A stretch of 64,000 nucleotides of DNA, taken from NCBI GenBank assembly GCA_036877525.1, contig JAZGTH010000040.1, positions 124,001-188,000 of the forward strand, written 5' to 3'. The DNA is from Chromobotia macracanthus (taxonomy: Eukaryota > Chordata > Actinopteri > Cypriniformes > Botiidae). Numbering within the stretch: position 1 is the first letter of the stretch; the number at the start of each line of letters is the position of its first letter. The notes under the pieces were generated by a model. That model did not search any database, was not told the DNA's origin, and saw only the letters and a program-made list of their open reading frames with translations. A program made the position numbers and the translations under genes. This document shows, one piece after another, positions 10,960 through 22,439 of the stretch.

Positions 10960-11046
10960 TCCTTCGATCCGGAATCACATCAGCGACCTAAGGATGGCCA
11001 ATGACAAACCTACAGTCCTCCGGTGTACCATCTGAGCCATCGAAGG
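10960..11046 (-). pseudogene. tRNA-Tyr pseudogene
   Basis: Same defects as the copy at 9408. Confidence 0.85.
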
Positions 11047-11516
11047 TCTGGCACGTTGCCTATTCTACTGTGCAAAGAGTCTGTGTAGGGTTTTATGCGT
11101 TTGTAAACGTTTTCGAAGCCTCCAGGTTTATAGTGTGCTGATGGCAACTCAATATGAAAACAAACCGATACTCTGCTATTATAATTGAGGTTCTTGGGTA
11201 AATGTAAACATTGTGCTTAATGTGCTTAAAATAGTGCACATTCTCCAATGCAAAAACACACAAATGTTTATGCAAAGCACGAGAATAAATTGGATAGTAA
11301 AAACATAATAATCAAAGTAACAAAGTACATGTTCACACAGAGCTTTAAAGACTTACTGAATTCAACAGAAAGCATGATTGTTGATGGGACCATTCTGTAA
11401 TGATGGACACCTTTTGTTTTCTGAGATATCAGTAAGGTACTGTAGCTATCTGGCAGTTATTAGTATAGACAGTTGCGTTGTATAAAGGGGCATGTGTGTA
11501 AGATGTTAAAAGCACA

Positions 11517-11575
11517 TTCCCTGACCGGAATCGAACCCGGGCGGTGGAGCTCCCTAGCCACTAGACCACCAGGGA
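11517..11575 (-). pseudogene. tRNA-Glu pseudogene, internal deletion
   Basis: 59 bases. The acceptor, part of the T-arm and part of the D-arm remain; the anticodon arm is replaced by a short ggagctccc segment. Confidence 0.85.
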
Positions 11576-11754
11576 GGACATGTGCCTTTTGGCCCGCCAA
11601 AGCAGCTGTGGGTCTGTTGCTCAATGTGTTAGGAGACACTGGCATTTTTATCCTTAAGAGAGGGCTGTCCCTCGTTTGTCTTCAGAGACAAACAGGCCGT
11701 TTAACGAAGTGAAATGGCAGTCACATTTTAAATGTAGTGTAAAAAGAAAAAGTG

Positions 11755-11828
11755 TGCCCCGTGTGAGGCTCGAACTCACGACCTTCAGATTATGAGACTG
11801 ACGCGCTGCCTAACTGCGCCAACGAGGC
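11755..11828 (-). tRNA. tRNA-Met elongator (CAT)
   Basis: Intact. The terminator side has a longer A-rich run (aaaaagaaaaag) than in other units. Confidence 0.95.
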
Positions 11829-12485
11829 AAGCTGGGCGTGTGGCTCGCCCACTAGTGCCTGGGCCTGCACTTCTGACAGTGCGTCGCCTGTGCTCAGAAG
11901 CTTCTTGTCCATTGTCAGGCAAGTACATCGGCAGCGCTGCCTAAGAACCCGGCCCTAATATGCTTCCCTGGATCAAATGTCACAAGACCTGCTGCTTTTG
12001 GCAGGAAATAGGAAGTTCAGACAGCTACAGACTATCTAGAGCACATCACCACACCATCGAACATGATGGAGAGAGCCAAGGAAGTCTGAAGGCGTGGATT
12101 CCATTTGCACTTCTGACAATGCTGCTGTTGTCCTTTTCCATTGTCAGACTGTTAGATTTGCAGCCTTAAAATGAACCCTTGTATTAGAAAGTATAGACAG
12201 CTGCAAAATAGCTGGATCACATCATCACACACTGAACATGAAGCTGTTTGTTTGCATCTTTTGGTGGCGGTTTTGGTACGTCGGTGGTATTCAATTCACT
12301 TAGCCATTTCATGTTGCTGTAGTGTTGTTTGTCAGCCATTTTGGATTTTCTGAAAAGGGCATGCCGTGAGCTTTTAAATACATCTCCATATTTTTTGCGA
12401 TTGTCTCCACTGAACAAGACAACAGTCGCACATCTGTGGCTTGAACAGCAAGGGACGTCACGCATCCGAAAGGTAAAACCTTAAC

Positions 12486-12572
12486 TCCTTCGAGCCGGAA
12501 TCGAACCAGCGACCTAAGGATGGCCATTGACAAACCTACAGTCCTCCGCTCTACCATCTGAGCTTATCAAGG
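12486..12572 (-). pseudogene. tRNA-Tyr (GTA) with broken acceptor stem
   Basis: Intron, anticodon and T-arm match the intact Tyr genes. The 5' strand reads CCTTGATAAGC instead of CCTTCGATAGC, so three acceptor pairs are lost. Probably non-functional, or a consensus error in the assembly. Confidence 0.7.
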
Positions 12573-12782
12573 GCAAATGTGGCCTGTGATCTACTTACTT
12601 TAAAATTGAGGCAAATTTTGCTATTGGCGTAATGCTAACAAAGTGTACATTCTCTAATTCTAAACAGGCCTATGCTTATGCAAAGCAAAAAATAAAGAGA
12701 TAGTCATAACATAATAATCAAAGTAACAATGTGTGTTTTCACTCAGAGTCGTAAAGACTTTTTAAAACAACAGAAAAGCGTG

Positions 12783-12815
12783 GGCCGCGAATCCTAGCCA
12801 CTAGACCACCAGGGA
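12783..12815 (-). pseudogene. tRNA-Glu fragment (5' portion)
   Basis: Same remnant as at 5818, in unit 4. Confidence 0.8.
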
Positions 12816-13244
12816 GGGCGGTTGCTGGACCGCCCCCCACAGCGGCTGTGGGTGTCTGGCTCAATGTGTTGGGCATAACAATTAGATGATCATTGTCATT
12901 ATGTAGCAGGTAACAAACTGTAAAATACAGGAAAAAATATAGGCTTATGTATACATGCATGTGCATTTATATATGTGTATGTGGTCATCCAGTATGTTAA
13001 GCTTACAACATACAATCATTTATCACAGCTAATATATTTATCGAGAGGGTGAAAACAAAAGCACTTGAATGACTTCACAACATGAAACTGGAAAAAACTC
13101 AGTGATCAATTAGCATAGGGTTATAAGCATCCAGCAAACAGAATGTTTCCCTAACGTTTCCATATAGTGCACATTACATTGGTGTTTTTAACAGCGGCTC
13201 AGCTTCAAGCTATGGAAAACCGTAACTATGTTACCCACTAATCA

Positions 13245-13319
13245 CAGTCAGCGACCTAGGCCTTGCCCCAAATGCGTGAAACACTGACAGGCCTGGTGTA
13301 CGATCTGAGCCATCAAAGG
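13245..13319 (-). pseudogene. Scrambled tRNA-Tyr remnant at the unit 4 deletion joint
   Basis: Short Tyr pieces (cagcgacct, ggtgtacgatctgagccatcaaagg) are interleaved with pieces of the palindromic-ended element (ccttgccccaaatgcgtgaaacactg). Confidence 0.6.
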
Positions 13320-13790
13320 CTGGCACGCTGCATATCCTACTCGTGCAAAGAGTCTGTGTAGGGTTTTATGCGTTTGTAAACGTTTTCTACGCACCTCCAG
13401 GTTTATAGTGTGCTGATGGCAACTCAATATGAAAACAAACCGATACTCTGCTATTATAATTGAGGTTCTTGGGTAAATGTAAACATTGTGCTTAATGTGC
13501 TTAAAATAGTGCACATTCTCCAATGCAAAACACACAAATGTTTATGCAAAGCACGAGAATAAATTGGATAGTAAAAACATAATAATCAAAGTAACAAAGT
13601 ACATGTTCACACAGAGCTTTAAAGACTTACTGAATTCAACAGAAAGCATGATTGTTGATGGGACCATTCTGTAATGATGGACACCTTTTGTTTTCTGAGA
13701 TATCAGTAAGGTACTGTAGCTATCTGGCAGTTATTAGTATAGACAGTTGCGTTGTATAAAGGGGCATGTGTGTAAGATGTTAAAAGCACA

Positions 13791-13862
13791 TTCCCTGACC
13801 GGGAATCGAACCCGGGCCGCGGCGGTGAAAGCGCCGAATCCTAGCCACTAGACCACCAGGGA
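13791..13862 (-). tRNA. tRNA-Glu (TTC)
   Basis: Identical to the CTC copies except that the loop reads CTTTCAC, so the anticodon is TTC. All stems pair. Confidence 0.93.
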
Positions 13863-14045
13863 GGACATGTGGCTTTTTGGCCCGCCAAAGCAGCTGTGGG
13901 TCTGTTGCTCAATGTGTTAGGAGACACTGGCATTTTTATCCTTAAGAGAGGGCTGTCTCTCGTTTGTCTTCAGAGACAAACAGGCCGTTTAACGAAGTGA
14001 AATGGCAGTCACATAATAGTAAATGTAGTGTAAAACACAAAAGTG

Positions 14046-14119
14046 TGCCCCGTGTGAGGCTCGAACTCACGACCTTCAGATTATGAGACTGACGCGCTGC
14101 CTAACTGCGCCAACGAGGC
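14046..14119 (-). tRNA. tRNA-Met elongator (CAT)
   Basis: Intact. Downstream flank has a local change (ataatagtaaatg for attttaaatg). Confidence 0.95.
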
Positions 14120-14776
14120 AAGCTGGGCGTGTGGCTCGCCCACTAGTGCCTGGGCCTGCACTTCTGACAGTGCGTCGCCTGTGCTCAGAAGCTTCTTGTC
14201 CATTGTCAGGCAAGTACATCGGCAGCGCTGCCTAAGAACCCGGCCCTAATATGCTTCCCTGGATCAAATGTCACAAGACCTGCTGCTTTTGGCAGGAAAT
14301 AGGAAGTTCAGACAGCTACAGACTATCTAGAGCACATCACCACACCATCGAACATGATGGAGAGAGCCAAGGAAGTCTGAAGGCGTGGATTCCATTTGCA
14401 CTTCTGACAATGCTGCTGTTGTGCTTTTCCATTGTCAGACTGTTAGATTTGCAGCCTTAAAATGAACCCTTGTATTAGAAAGTACAGACAGCTGCAAAAT
14501 AGCTGGATCACATCATCACACACTGAACATGAAGCTGTTTGTTTGCATCTTTTGGTGGCGGTTTTGGTACGTCGGTGGTATTCAATTCACTTAGCCATTT
14601 CATGTTGCTGTAGTGTTGTTTGTCAGCCATTTTGGATTTTCTGAAAAGGGCATGCCGTGAGCTTTTAAATACATCTCCATATTTTTTGCGATTGTCTCCA
14701 CTGAACAAGACAACAGTCGCACATCTGTGGCTTGAACAGCAAGGGACGTCACGCATCCGAAAGGTAAAACCTTAAC

Positions 14777-14863
14777 TCCTTCGAGCCGGAATCGAACCAG
14801 CGACCTAAGGATGGCCATTGACAAACCTACAGTCCTCCGCTCTACCATCTGAGCTATCGAAGG
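14777..14863 (-). tRNA. tRNA-Tyr (GTA), with 14-nt intron
   Basis: Intact copy with all stems and terminator. Confidence 0.93.
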
Positions 14864-15075
14864 GCAAACGTGGCCTGTGATCTACTTACTTTAAAATTGA
14901 GGCAAATTTTGCTATTGACGTATTGCTTAACAAAGTGTACATTCTCTAATTCTAAACAGGCCTATGCTTATGCAAAGCAAAAAATAAAGAGATAGTCATA
15001 ACATAATAATCAAAGTAACAATGTGTGTTTTCACTCAGAGTCGTAAAGACTTTTTTAAAACAACAGAAAAGCGTG

Positions 15076-15108
15076 GGCCGCGAATCCTAGCCACTAGACC
15101 ACCAGGGA
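15076..15108 (-). pseudogene. tRNA-Glu fragment (5' portion)
   Basis: Unit 5 copy of the remnant. Confidence 0.8.
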
Positions 15109-15957
15109 GGGCGGTTGCTGGACAGCTCCCCACAGCGGCTGTGGGTGTCTGGCTCAATGTGTTGGGCATAACAATTAGATGATCATTGTCATTATGTAGC
15201 AGGTAACAAACTGTAAAATACAGGAAAAAATATAGGCTTATGTATACATGCATGTGCATTTATATATGTGTATGTGGTCATCCAGTATGTTAAGCTTACA
15301 ACATACAATCATTTATCACAGCTAATATATTTATCGAGAGGGTGAAAACAAAAGCACTTGAATGACTTCACAACATGAAACTTGAAAAAACTCAGTGATC
15401 AATTAGCATAGGGTTATAAGCATCCAGCAAACAGAATGTTTCCCTCACGTTTCCATATAGTGCACATTTGGTTGTTTTTATCTCTGCGTCAGCTTGAAGC
15501 TATGGGAAAGTAACTATGTACCCACTATGCTACAGTGAGGGAAGGCCTGCCCCAAATGCTGTGAAACATTGGCACAGAGCATGGGAACAGATTTAGACCT
15601 ATCAAACCAGGAGGACCTGAGCGTCTGGAGTTGAGTTCAAGTCCAAGCTATAAAATTTAATAAATGTGTGCAGGTAATCAAGGAACACCAAAAGACGCAA
15701 ACAAACAACATCCTTGGTTTTCTCCATCTTACTCGGCTGGTGTGATGATGTGATTTAGATAGTCTCTAGCTGTCTACCCCACAGCAGGGTTGTGTGATGT
15801 TTGATCCAAGGAGGCGTATTAAGGGCGGGTTTATAGGCAGCGTTGCTGATCTACTTGCCTGACAGTGGACAAGCAGCTACCGAGGGCCCTCAGCACAGGC
15901 GAAGCGTTATCTGAAGTGCAGGTCCAGGCTCTAGTGGGTGAACCACGTTGCGGGCTT

Positions 15958-16031
15958 GCCTCGTTGGCGCAGTTAGGCAGCGCGTCAGTCTCATAATCTG
16001 AAGGTCGTGAGTTCGAGCCTCACACGGGGCA
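15958..16031 (+). tRNA. tRNA-Met elongator (CAT)
   Basis: Intact plus-strand copy with downstream TTTT. A short inverted repeat (cacttaaaaagtgaa) follows it. Confidence 0.95.
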
Positions 16032-16216
16032 TTGTTGTGCTTTTCTGATTCACTTAAAAAGTGAAGCGTCCTTTCACTTAACATCGGCCTACAAGCCTGT
16101 ATCGATCAGACGTCAAATGAGAGGCAGCCTCATTGTGAGGAGTAAAACGCTGTTTTCTTCTAACACAATGAGCCAGGCACCCACAGCTCCTGTGAGGGCA
16201 GGGCAGTTTCAGGCAT

Positions 16217-16287
16217 TCTCTGGTGGTCTTGTGGTTAGGATTTTGCGCTTTCACCGCCGTGGCCTGGTTCGAATCCCGGTCAGGGAA
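16217..16287 (+). tRNA. tRNA-Glu-like (TTC), degenerate
   Basis: Same sequence and same stem defects as at 6924. Confidence 0.6.
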
Positions 16288-16686
16288 CGTGCTTTTAACA
16301 CCCCTCGGCATTATGCGTCCATTTAAATCGTGCGCATCAGTAATCAATGTTGTCTATACATGATAGATATAGGAATTTATTGGCGTCTCAGAGAACCAAA
16401 GTTGACAATCATTACACAATGTTCCCTTCAAGGATCATGCTTTTCTGTTGGATTCACAAAGTCTTTTGGACACTTAACTCACATTAGTCATATCAATGAC
16501 ATCAGCCCACCACACCAAACATATTTCCCATCTTTGATGTAAATCTTCAGTGACTTGGCATGATGTCCATCAAGTTGGTGACAATCACATGAAATCTTTA
16601 GGAGTATTTAAATGTTCACACCATGCCCTTTTCAGAAAATCCACAATGACTGACAAACAACCAGGTAGGAGAAATAAAACACACAA

Positions 16687-16810
16687 CGAGCCAGCCAGGA
16701 GTCAAACCTAGAATCGTCTGATCCATAGGCAGATGCGTTATCCATTGTGCAATGGATAACGTGTCTGACTACAGATCGAAAGATTCTAGGTTTGACTCCT
16801 CGCTGGCTCG
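16687..16810. pseudogene. tRNA-Arg hairpin pair
   Basis: Unit 5 copy. Here the left arm keeps the full cgagccagcc end, so the two arms match slightly better than in unit 1. Confidence 0.8.
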
Positions 16811-17162
16811 TTGGGTGATTTATTTCTCTTAGCCATTTCATGCCATTGGGCGGCGGCTGCTGTATGGTTGTTTGTCAGCCATTTTGGATTTTGTGAAAAC
16901 TTTTAAATCCTCCTCCTACATATTTTATGTGATTGTCATCAAACTCAGTGAACATCATGCCAAGACACTGAAGATTTACATCAAACTTGGGAAGTATGTT
17001 TGGAAGATTTTCTCCTTCTTCTTTGATGGCATGATCCTGCTAGACTTCTTGTCTTGGTTAGATTCTTAGTCGGGGGGCACTTAGACTTCCCATAGCCGAA
17101 GCTCACACATCTGTGGCTTTAACAGCAAGGAACATCACGCTTTCAACAGGTAAAACGTAAAT

Positions 17163-17249
17163 TCCTTCGATCCGGAATCACATCAGCGACCTCAGGATGG
17201 CCAATGATAAACCTACAGTCCTCCGGTGTACCATCTGAGCCATCGAAGG
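17163..17249 (-). pseudogene. tRNA-Tyr pseudogene
   Basis: L-unit form of the pseudogene, like 7866. Confidence 0.85.
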
Positions 17250-17720
17250 TCTGGCACGTTGCATATTCTACTGTGCAAAGAGTCTGTGTAGGGTTTTATG
17301 CGTTTGTAAACGTTTTCTACGCACCTCCAGGTTTATAGTGTGCTGATGGCAACTCAATATGAAAACAAACCGATACTCTGCTATTATAATTGAGGTTCTT
17401 GGGTAAATGTAAACATTGTGCTTAATGTGCTTAAAATAGTGCACATTCTCCAATGCAAAACACACAAATGTTTATGCAAAGCACGAGAATAAATTGGATA
17501 GTAAAAACATAATAATCAAAGTAACAAAGTACATGTTCACACAGAGCTTTAAAGACTTACTGAATTCAACAGAAAGCATGATTGTTGATGGGACCATTCT
17601 GTAATGATGGACACCTTTTGTTTTCTGAGATATCAGTAAGGTACTGTAGCTATCTGGCAGTTATTAGTATAGACAGTTGCGTTGTATAAAGGGGCACGTG
17701 TGTAAGATGTTAAAAGCACA

Positions 17721-17792
17721 TTCCCTGACCGGGAATCGAACCCGGGCCGCGGCGGTGAGAGCGCCGAATCCTAGCCACTAGACCACCAGGGA
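17721..17792 (-). tRNA. tRNA-Glu (CTC)
   Basis: Intact. Confidence 0.95.
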
Positions 17793-17972
17793 GGACATGT
17801 GGCTTTTTGGCCCGCCAAAGCAGCTGTGGGTCTGTTGCTCAATGTGTTAGGAGACACTGGCATTTTTATCCTTAAGAGAGGGCTGTCTCTCGTTTGTCTT
17901 CAGAGACAAACAGGCCGTTTAACGAAGTGAAATGGCAGTCACATTTTAAATGTAGTGTAAAACACAAAAGTG

Positions 17973-18046
17973 TGCCCCGTGTGAGGCTCGAACTCACGAC
18001 CTTCAGATTATGAGACTGACGCGCTGCCTAACTGCGCCAACGAGGC
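17973..18046 (-). tRNA. tRNA-Met elongator (CAT)
   Basis: Intact. Confidence 0.95.
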
Positions 18047-18704
18047 AAGCTGGGCGTGTGGCTCGCCCACTAGTGCCTGGGCCTGCACTTCTGACAGTGC
18101 GTCGCCTGTGCTCAGAAGCTTCTTGTCCATTGTCAGGCAAGTACATCGGCAGCGCTGCCTAAGAACCCGGCCCTAATATGCTTCCCTGGATCAAATGTCA
18201 CAAGACCTGCTGCTTTTGGCAGGAAATAGGAAGTTCAGACAGCTACAGACTATCTAGAGCACATCACCACACCATCGAACATGATGGAGAGAGCCAAGGA
18301 AGTCTGAAGGCGTGGATTCCATTTGCACTTCTGACAATGCTGCTGTTGTGCTTTTCCATTGTCAGACTGTTAGATTTGCAGCCTTAAAATGAACCCTTGT
18401 ATTAGAAAGTACAGACAGCTGGAAAATAGCTGGATCACATCATCACACACTGAACATGAAGCTGTTTGTTTGCATCTTTTGGTGGCGGTTTTGGTACGTC
18501 GGTGGTATTCAATTCACTTAGCCATTTCATGTTGCTGTAGTGTTGTTTGTCAGCCATTTTGGATTTTCTGAAAAGGGCATGCCGTGAGCTTTTAAATACA
18601 TCTCCATATTTTTTTGCGATTGTCTCCACAGAACAAGACAACAGTCGCACATCTGTGGCTTGAACAGCAAGGGACGTCACGCATCCGAAAGGTAAAACCT
18701 TAAC

Positions 18705-18791
18705 TCCTTCGATCCGGAATCACATCAGCGACCTAAGGATGGCCAATGACAAACCTACAGTCCTCCGGTGTACCATCTGAGCCATCGAAGG
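18705..18791 (-). pseudogene. tRNA-Tyr pseudogene
   Basis: S-unit form of the pseudogene. Confidence 0.85.
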
Positions 18792-19262
18792 TCTGGCACG
18801 TTGCATATTCTACTGTGCAAAGAGTCTGTGTAGGGTTTTATGCGTTTGTAAACGTTTTCTACGCACCTCCAGGTTTATAGTGTGCTGATGGCAACTCAAT
18901 ATGAAAACAAACCGATACTCTGCTATTATAATTGAGGTTCTTGGGTAAATGTAAACATTGTGCTTAATGTGCTTAAAATAGTGCACATTCTCCAATGCAA
19001 AACACACAAATGTTTATGCAAAGCACGAGAATAAATTGGATAGTAAAAACATAATAATCAAAGTAACAAAGTACATGTTCACACAGAGCTTTAAAGACTT
19101 ACTGAATTCAACAGAAAGCATGATTGCTGTTGGGACCATTCTGTAATGATGGACACCTTTTGTTTTCTGAGATATCAGTAAGGTACTGTAGCTATCTGGC
19201 AGTTATTAGTATAGACAGTTGCGTTGTATAAAGGGGCACGTGTGTAAGATGTTAAAAGCACA

Positions 19263-19334
19263 TTCCCTGACCGGGAATCGAACCCGGGCCGCGGCGGTGA
19301 AAGCGCCGAATCCTAGCCACTAGACCACCAGGGA
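19263..19334 (-). tRNA. tRNA-Glu (TTC)
   Basis: Intact TTC isoacceptor. Confidence 0.93.
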
Positions 19335-19514
19335 GGACATGTGGCTTTTTGGCCCGCCAAAGCAGCTGTGGGTCTGTTGCTCAATGTGTTAGGAGACACT
19401 GGCATTTTTATCCTTAAGAGAGGGTTGTCTCTCGTTTGTCTTCAGAGACAAACAGGCCGTTTAACGAAGTGAAATGGCAGTCACATTTTAAATGTAGTGT
19501 AAAACACAAAAGTG

Positions 19515-19588
19515 TGCCCCGTGTGAGGCTCGAACTCACGACCTTCAGATTATGAGACTGACGCGCTGCCTAACTGCGCCAATGAGGC
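19515..19588 (-). tRNA. tRNA-Met elongator (CAT), acceptor variant
   Basis: Carries the same G6-to-A change as the copy at 10218. Confidence 0.85.
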
Positions 19589-20258
19589 AAGCTGGGCGTG
19601 TGGCTCGCCCACTAGTGCCTGGGCCTGCACTTCTGACAGTGCGTCGCCTGTGCTAAGGGCCTGTGCTCAGAAGCTTCTTGTCCATTGTCAGGCAAGTACA
19701 TCGGCAGCGCTGCCTAAGAACCCGGCCCTAATATGCTTCCCTGGATCAAATGTCACAAGACCTGCTGCTTTTGGCAGGAAATAGGAAGTTCAGACAGCTA
19801 CAGACTATCTAGAGCACATCACCACACCATCGAACATGATGGAGAGAGCCAAGGAAGTCTGAAGGCGTGGATTCCATTTGCACTTCTGACAATGCTGCTG
19901 TTGTGCTTTTCCATTGTCAGACTGTTAGATTTGCAGCCTTAAAATGAACCCTTGTATTAGAAAGTACAGACAGCTGGAAAATAGCTGGATCACATCATCA
20001 CACACTGAACATGAAGCTGTTTGTTTGCATCTTTTGGTGGCGGTTTTGGTACGTCGGTGGTATTCAATTCACTTAGCCATTTCATGTTGCTGTAGTGTTG
20101 TTTGTCAGCCATTTTGGATTTTCTGAAAAGGGCATGCCGTGAGCTTTTAAATACATCTCCATATTTTTTGCGATTGTCTCCACAGAACAAGACAACAGTC
20201 GCACATCTGTGGCTTGAACAGCAAGGGACGTCACGCATCCGAAAGGTAAAACCTTAAC

Positions 20259-20345
20259 TCCTTCGATCCGGAATCACATCAGCGACCTAAGGATGGCCAA
20301 TGACAAACCTACAGTCCTCCGGTGTACCATCTGAGCCATCGAAGG
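20259..20345 (-). pseudogene. tRNA-Tyr pseudogene
   Basis: S-unit form of the pseudogene. Confidence 0.85.
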
Positions 20346-20816
20346 TCTGGCACGTTGCATATTCTACTGTGCAAAGAGTCTGTGTAGGGTTTTATGCGTT
20401 TGTAAACGTTTTCTACGCACCTCCAGGTTTATAGTGTGCTGATGGCAACTCAATATGAAAACAAACCGATACTCTGCTATTATAATTGAGGTTCTTGGGT
20501 AAATGTAAACATTGTGCTTAATGTGCTTAAAATAGTGCACATTCTCCAATGCAAAACACACAAATGTTTATGCAAAGCACGAGAATAAATTGGATAGTAA
20601 AAACATAATAATCAAAGTAACAAAGTACATGTTCACACAGAGCTTTAAAGACTTACTGAATTCAACAGAAAACATGATTGCTGTTGGGAACATTCTGTAA
20701 TGATGGACACCTTTTGTTTTCTGAGATATCAGTAAGGTACTGTAGCTATCTGGCAGTTATTAGTATAGACAGTTGCGTTGTATAAAGGGGCACGTGTGTA
20801 AGATGTTAAAAGCACA

Positions 20817-20888
20817 TTCCCTGACCGGGAATCGAACCCGGGCCGCGGCGGTGAAAGCGCCGAATCCTAGCCACTAGACCACCAGGGA
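20817..20888 (-). tRNA. tRNA-Glu (TTC)
   Basis: Intact TTC isoacceptor. Confidence 0.93.
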
Positions 20889-21068
20889 GGACATGTGGCT
20901 TTTTGGCCCGCCAAAGCAGCTGTGGGTCTGTTGCTCAATGTGTTAGGAGACACTGGCATTTTTATCCTTAAGAGAGGGCTGTCTCTCGTTTGTCTTCAGA
21001 GACAAACAGGCCGTTTAACGAAGTGAAATGGCAGTCACATTTTAAATGTAGTGTAAAACACAAAAGTG

Positions 21069-21142
21069 TGCCCCGTGTGAGGCTCGAACTCACGACCTTC
21101 AGATTATGAGACTGACGCGCTGCCTAACTGCGCCAACGAGGC
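21069..21142 (-). tRNA. tRNA-Met elongator (CAT)
   Basis: Intact. Confidence 0.95.
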
Positions 21143-21810
21143 AAGCTGGGCGTGTGGCTCGCCCACTAGTGCCTGGGCCTGCACTTCTGACAGTGCTCCC
21201 TGTGCTAAGGGCCTGTGCTCAGAAGCTTCTTGTCCATTGTCAGGCAAGTACATCGGCAGCGCTGCCTAAGAACCCGGCCCTAATATGCTTCCCTGGATCA
21301 AATGTCACAAGACCTGCTGCTTTTGGCAGGAAATAGGAAGTTCAGACAGCTACAGACTATCTAGAGCACATCACCACACCATCGAACATGATGGAGAGAG
21401 CCAAGGAAGTCTGAAGGCGTGGATTCCATTTGCACTTCTGACAATGCTGCTGTTGTGCTTTTCCATTGTCAGACTGTTAGATTTGCAGCCTTAAAATGAA
21501 CCCTTGTATTAGAAAGTACAGACAGCTGGAAAATAGCTGGATCACATCATCACACACTGAACATGAAGCTGTTTGTTTGCATCTTTTGGTGGCGGTTTTG
21601 GTACGTCGGTGGTATTCAATTCACTTAGCCATTTCATGTTGCTGTAGTGTTGTTTGTCAGCCATTTTGGATTTTCTGAAAAGGGCATGCCGTGAGCTTTT
21701 AAATACATCTCCATATTTTTTGCGATTGTCTCCACAGAACAAGACAACAGTCGCACATCTGTGGCTTGAACAGCAAGGGACGTCACGCATCCGAAAGGTA
21801 AAACCTTAAC

Positions 21811-21896
21811 TCCTTCGATCCGGAATCACATCAGCGACCTAAGGATGGCCAATGACAAACCTACAGTCCTCCGTGTACCATCTGAGCCATCGAAGG
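21811..21896 (-). pseudogene. tRNA-Tyr pseudogene
   Basis: S-unit form with one further base lost in the D-arm (86 bases). Confidence 0.85.
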
Positions 21897-22367
21897 TCTG
21901 GCACGTTGCCTATTCTACTGTGCAAAGAGTCTGTGTAGGGTTTTATGCGTTTGTAAACGTTTTCTACGCACCTCCAGGTTTATAGTGTGCTGATGGCAAC
22001 TCAATATGAAAACAAACCGATACTCTGCTATTATAATTGAGGTTCTTGGGTAAATGTAAACATTGTGCTTAATGTGCTTAAAATAGTGCACATTCTCCAA
22101 TGCAAAACACACAAATGTTTATGCAAAGCACGAGAATAAATTGGATAGTAAAAACATAATAATCAAAGTAACAAAGTACATGTTCACACAGAGCTTTAAA
22201 GACTTACTGAATTCAACAGAAAGCATGATTGTTGATGGGACCATTCTGTAATGATGGACACCTTTTGTTTTCTGAGATATCAGTAAGGTACTGTAGCTAT
22301 CTGGCAGTTATTAGTATAGACAGTTGCGTTGTATAAAGGGGCATGTGTGTAAGATGTTAAAAGCACA

Positions 22368-22439
22368 TTCCCTGACCGGGAATCGAACCCGGCCCCGGCG
22401 GTGAAAGCGCTCGAATCCTAGCCACTAGACCACCAGGGA
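22368..22439 (-). pseudogene. tRNA-Glu (TTC), damaged
   Basis: The TTC anticodon is kept, but the variable/T-arm junction (ggccccgg for gggccgcgg) and the anticodon stem (gctcgaatcc) are changed by compensating indels. Stem pairing is weakened. Confidence 0.65.

Larger units (their letters stand above)
10218..11754. repeat. Array unit 3 (short)
   Basis: 1537 bp. Its Glu gene has lost the anticodon region, and sequence near 11114 (cgaagcctcc for ctacgcacctcc) is altered. Confidence 0.9.
11755..14045. repeat. Array unit 4 (long, internally deleted)
   Basis: 2291 bp. About 1.64 kb is missing relative to a full L unit: the plus-strand Met, plus-strand Glu and Arg hairpin are lost. The joint at about 13170-13320 is a scrambled mixture of the two flanks. 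Confidence 0.9.
14046..17972. repeat. Array unit 5 (long)
   Basis: 3927 bp, complete L unit with Glu(CTC). Best reference copy for the long form. It carries a 35-bp insertion (about 16051-16085) after the plus-strand Met gene that unit 1 lacks. Confidence 0.9.
17973..19514. repeat. Array unit 6 (short)
   Basis: 1542 bp: Met, Tyr pseudogene, Glu(TTC). Confidence 0.9.
19515..21068. repeat. Array unit 7 (short)
   Basis: 1554 bp with Glu(TTC). Shares the Met acceptor-stem change and the ctaagggcctgtgct indel with unit 3. Confidence 0.9.
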
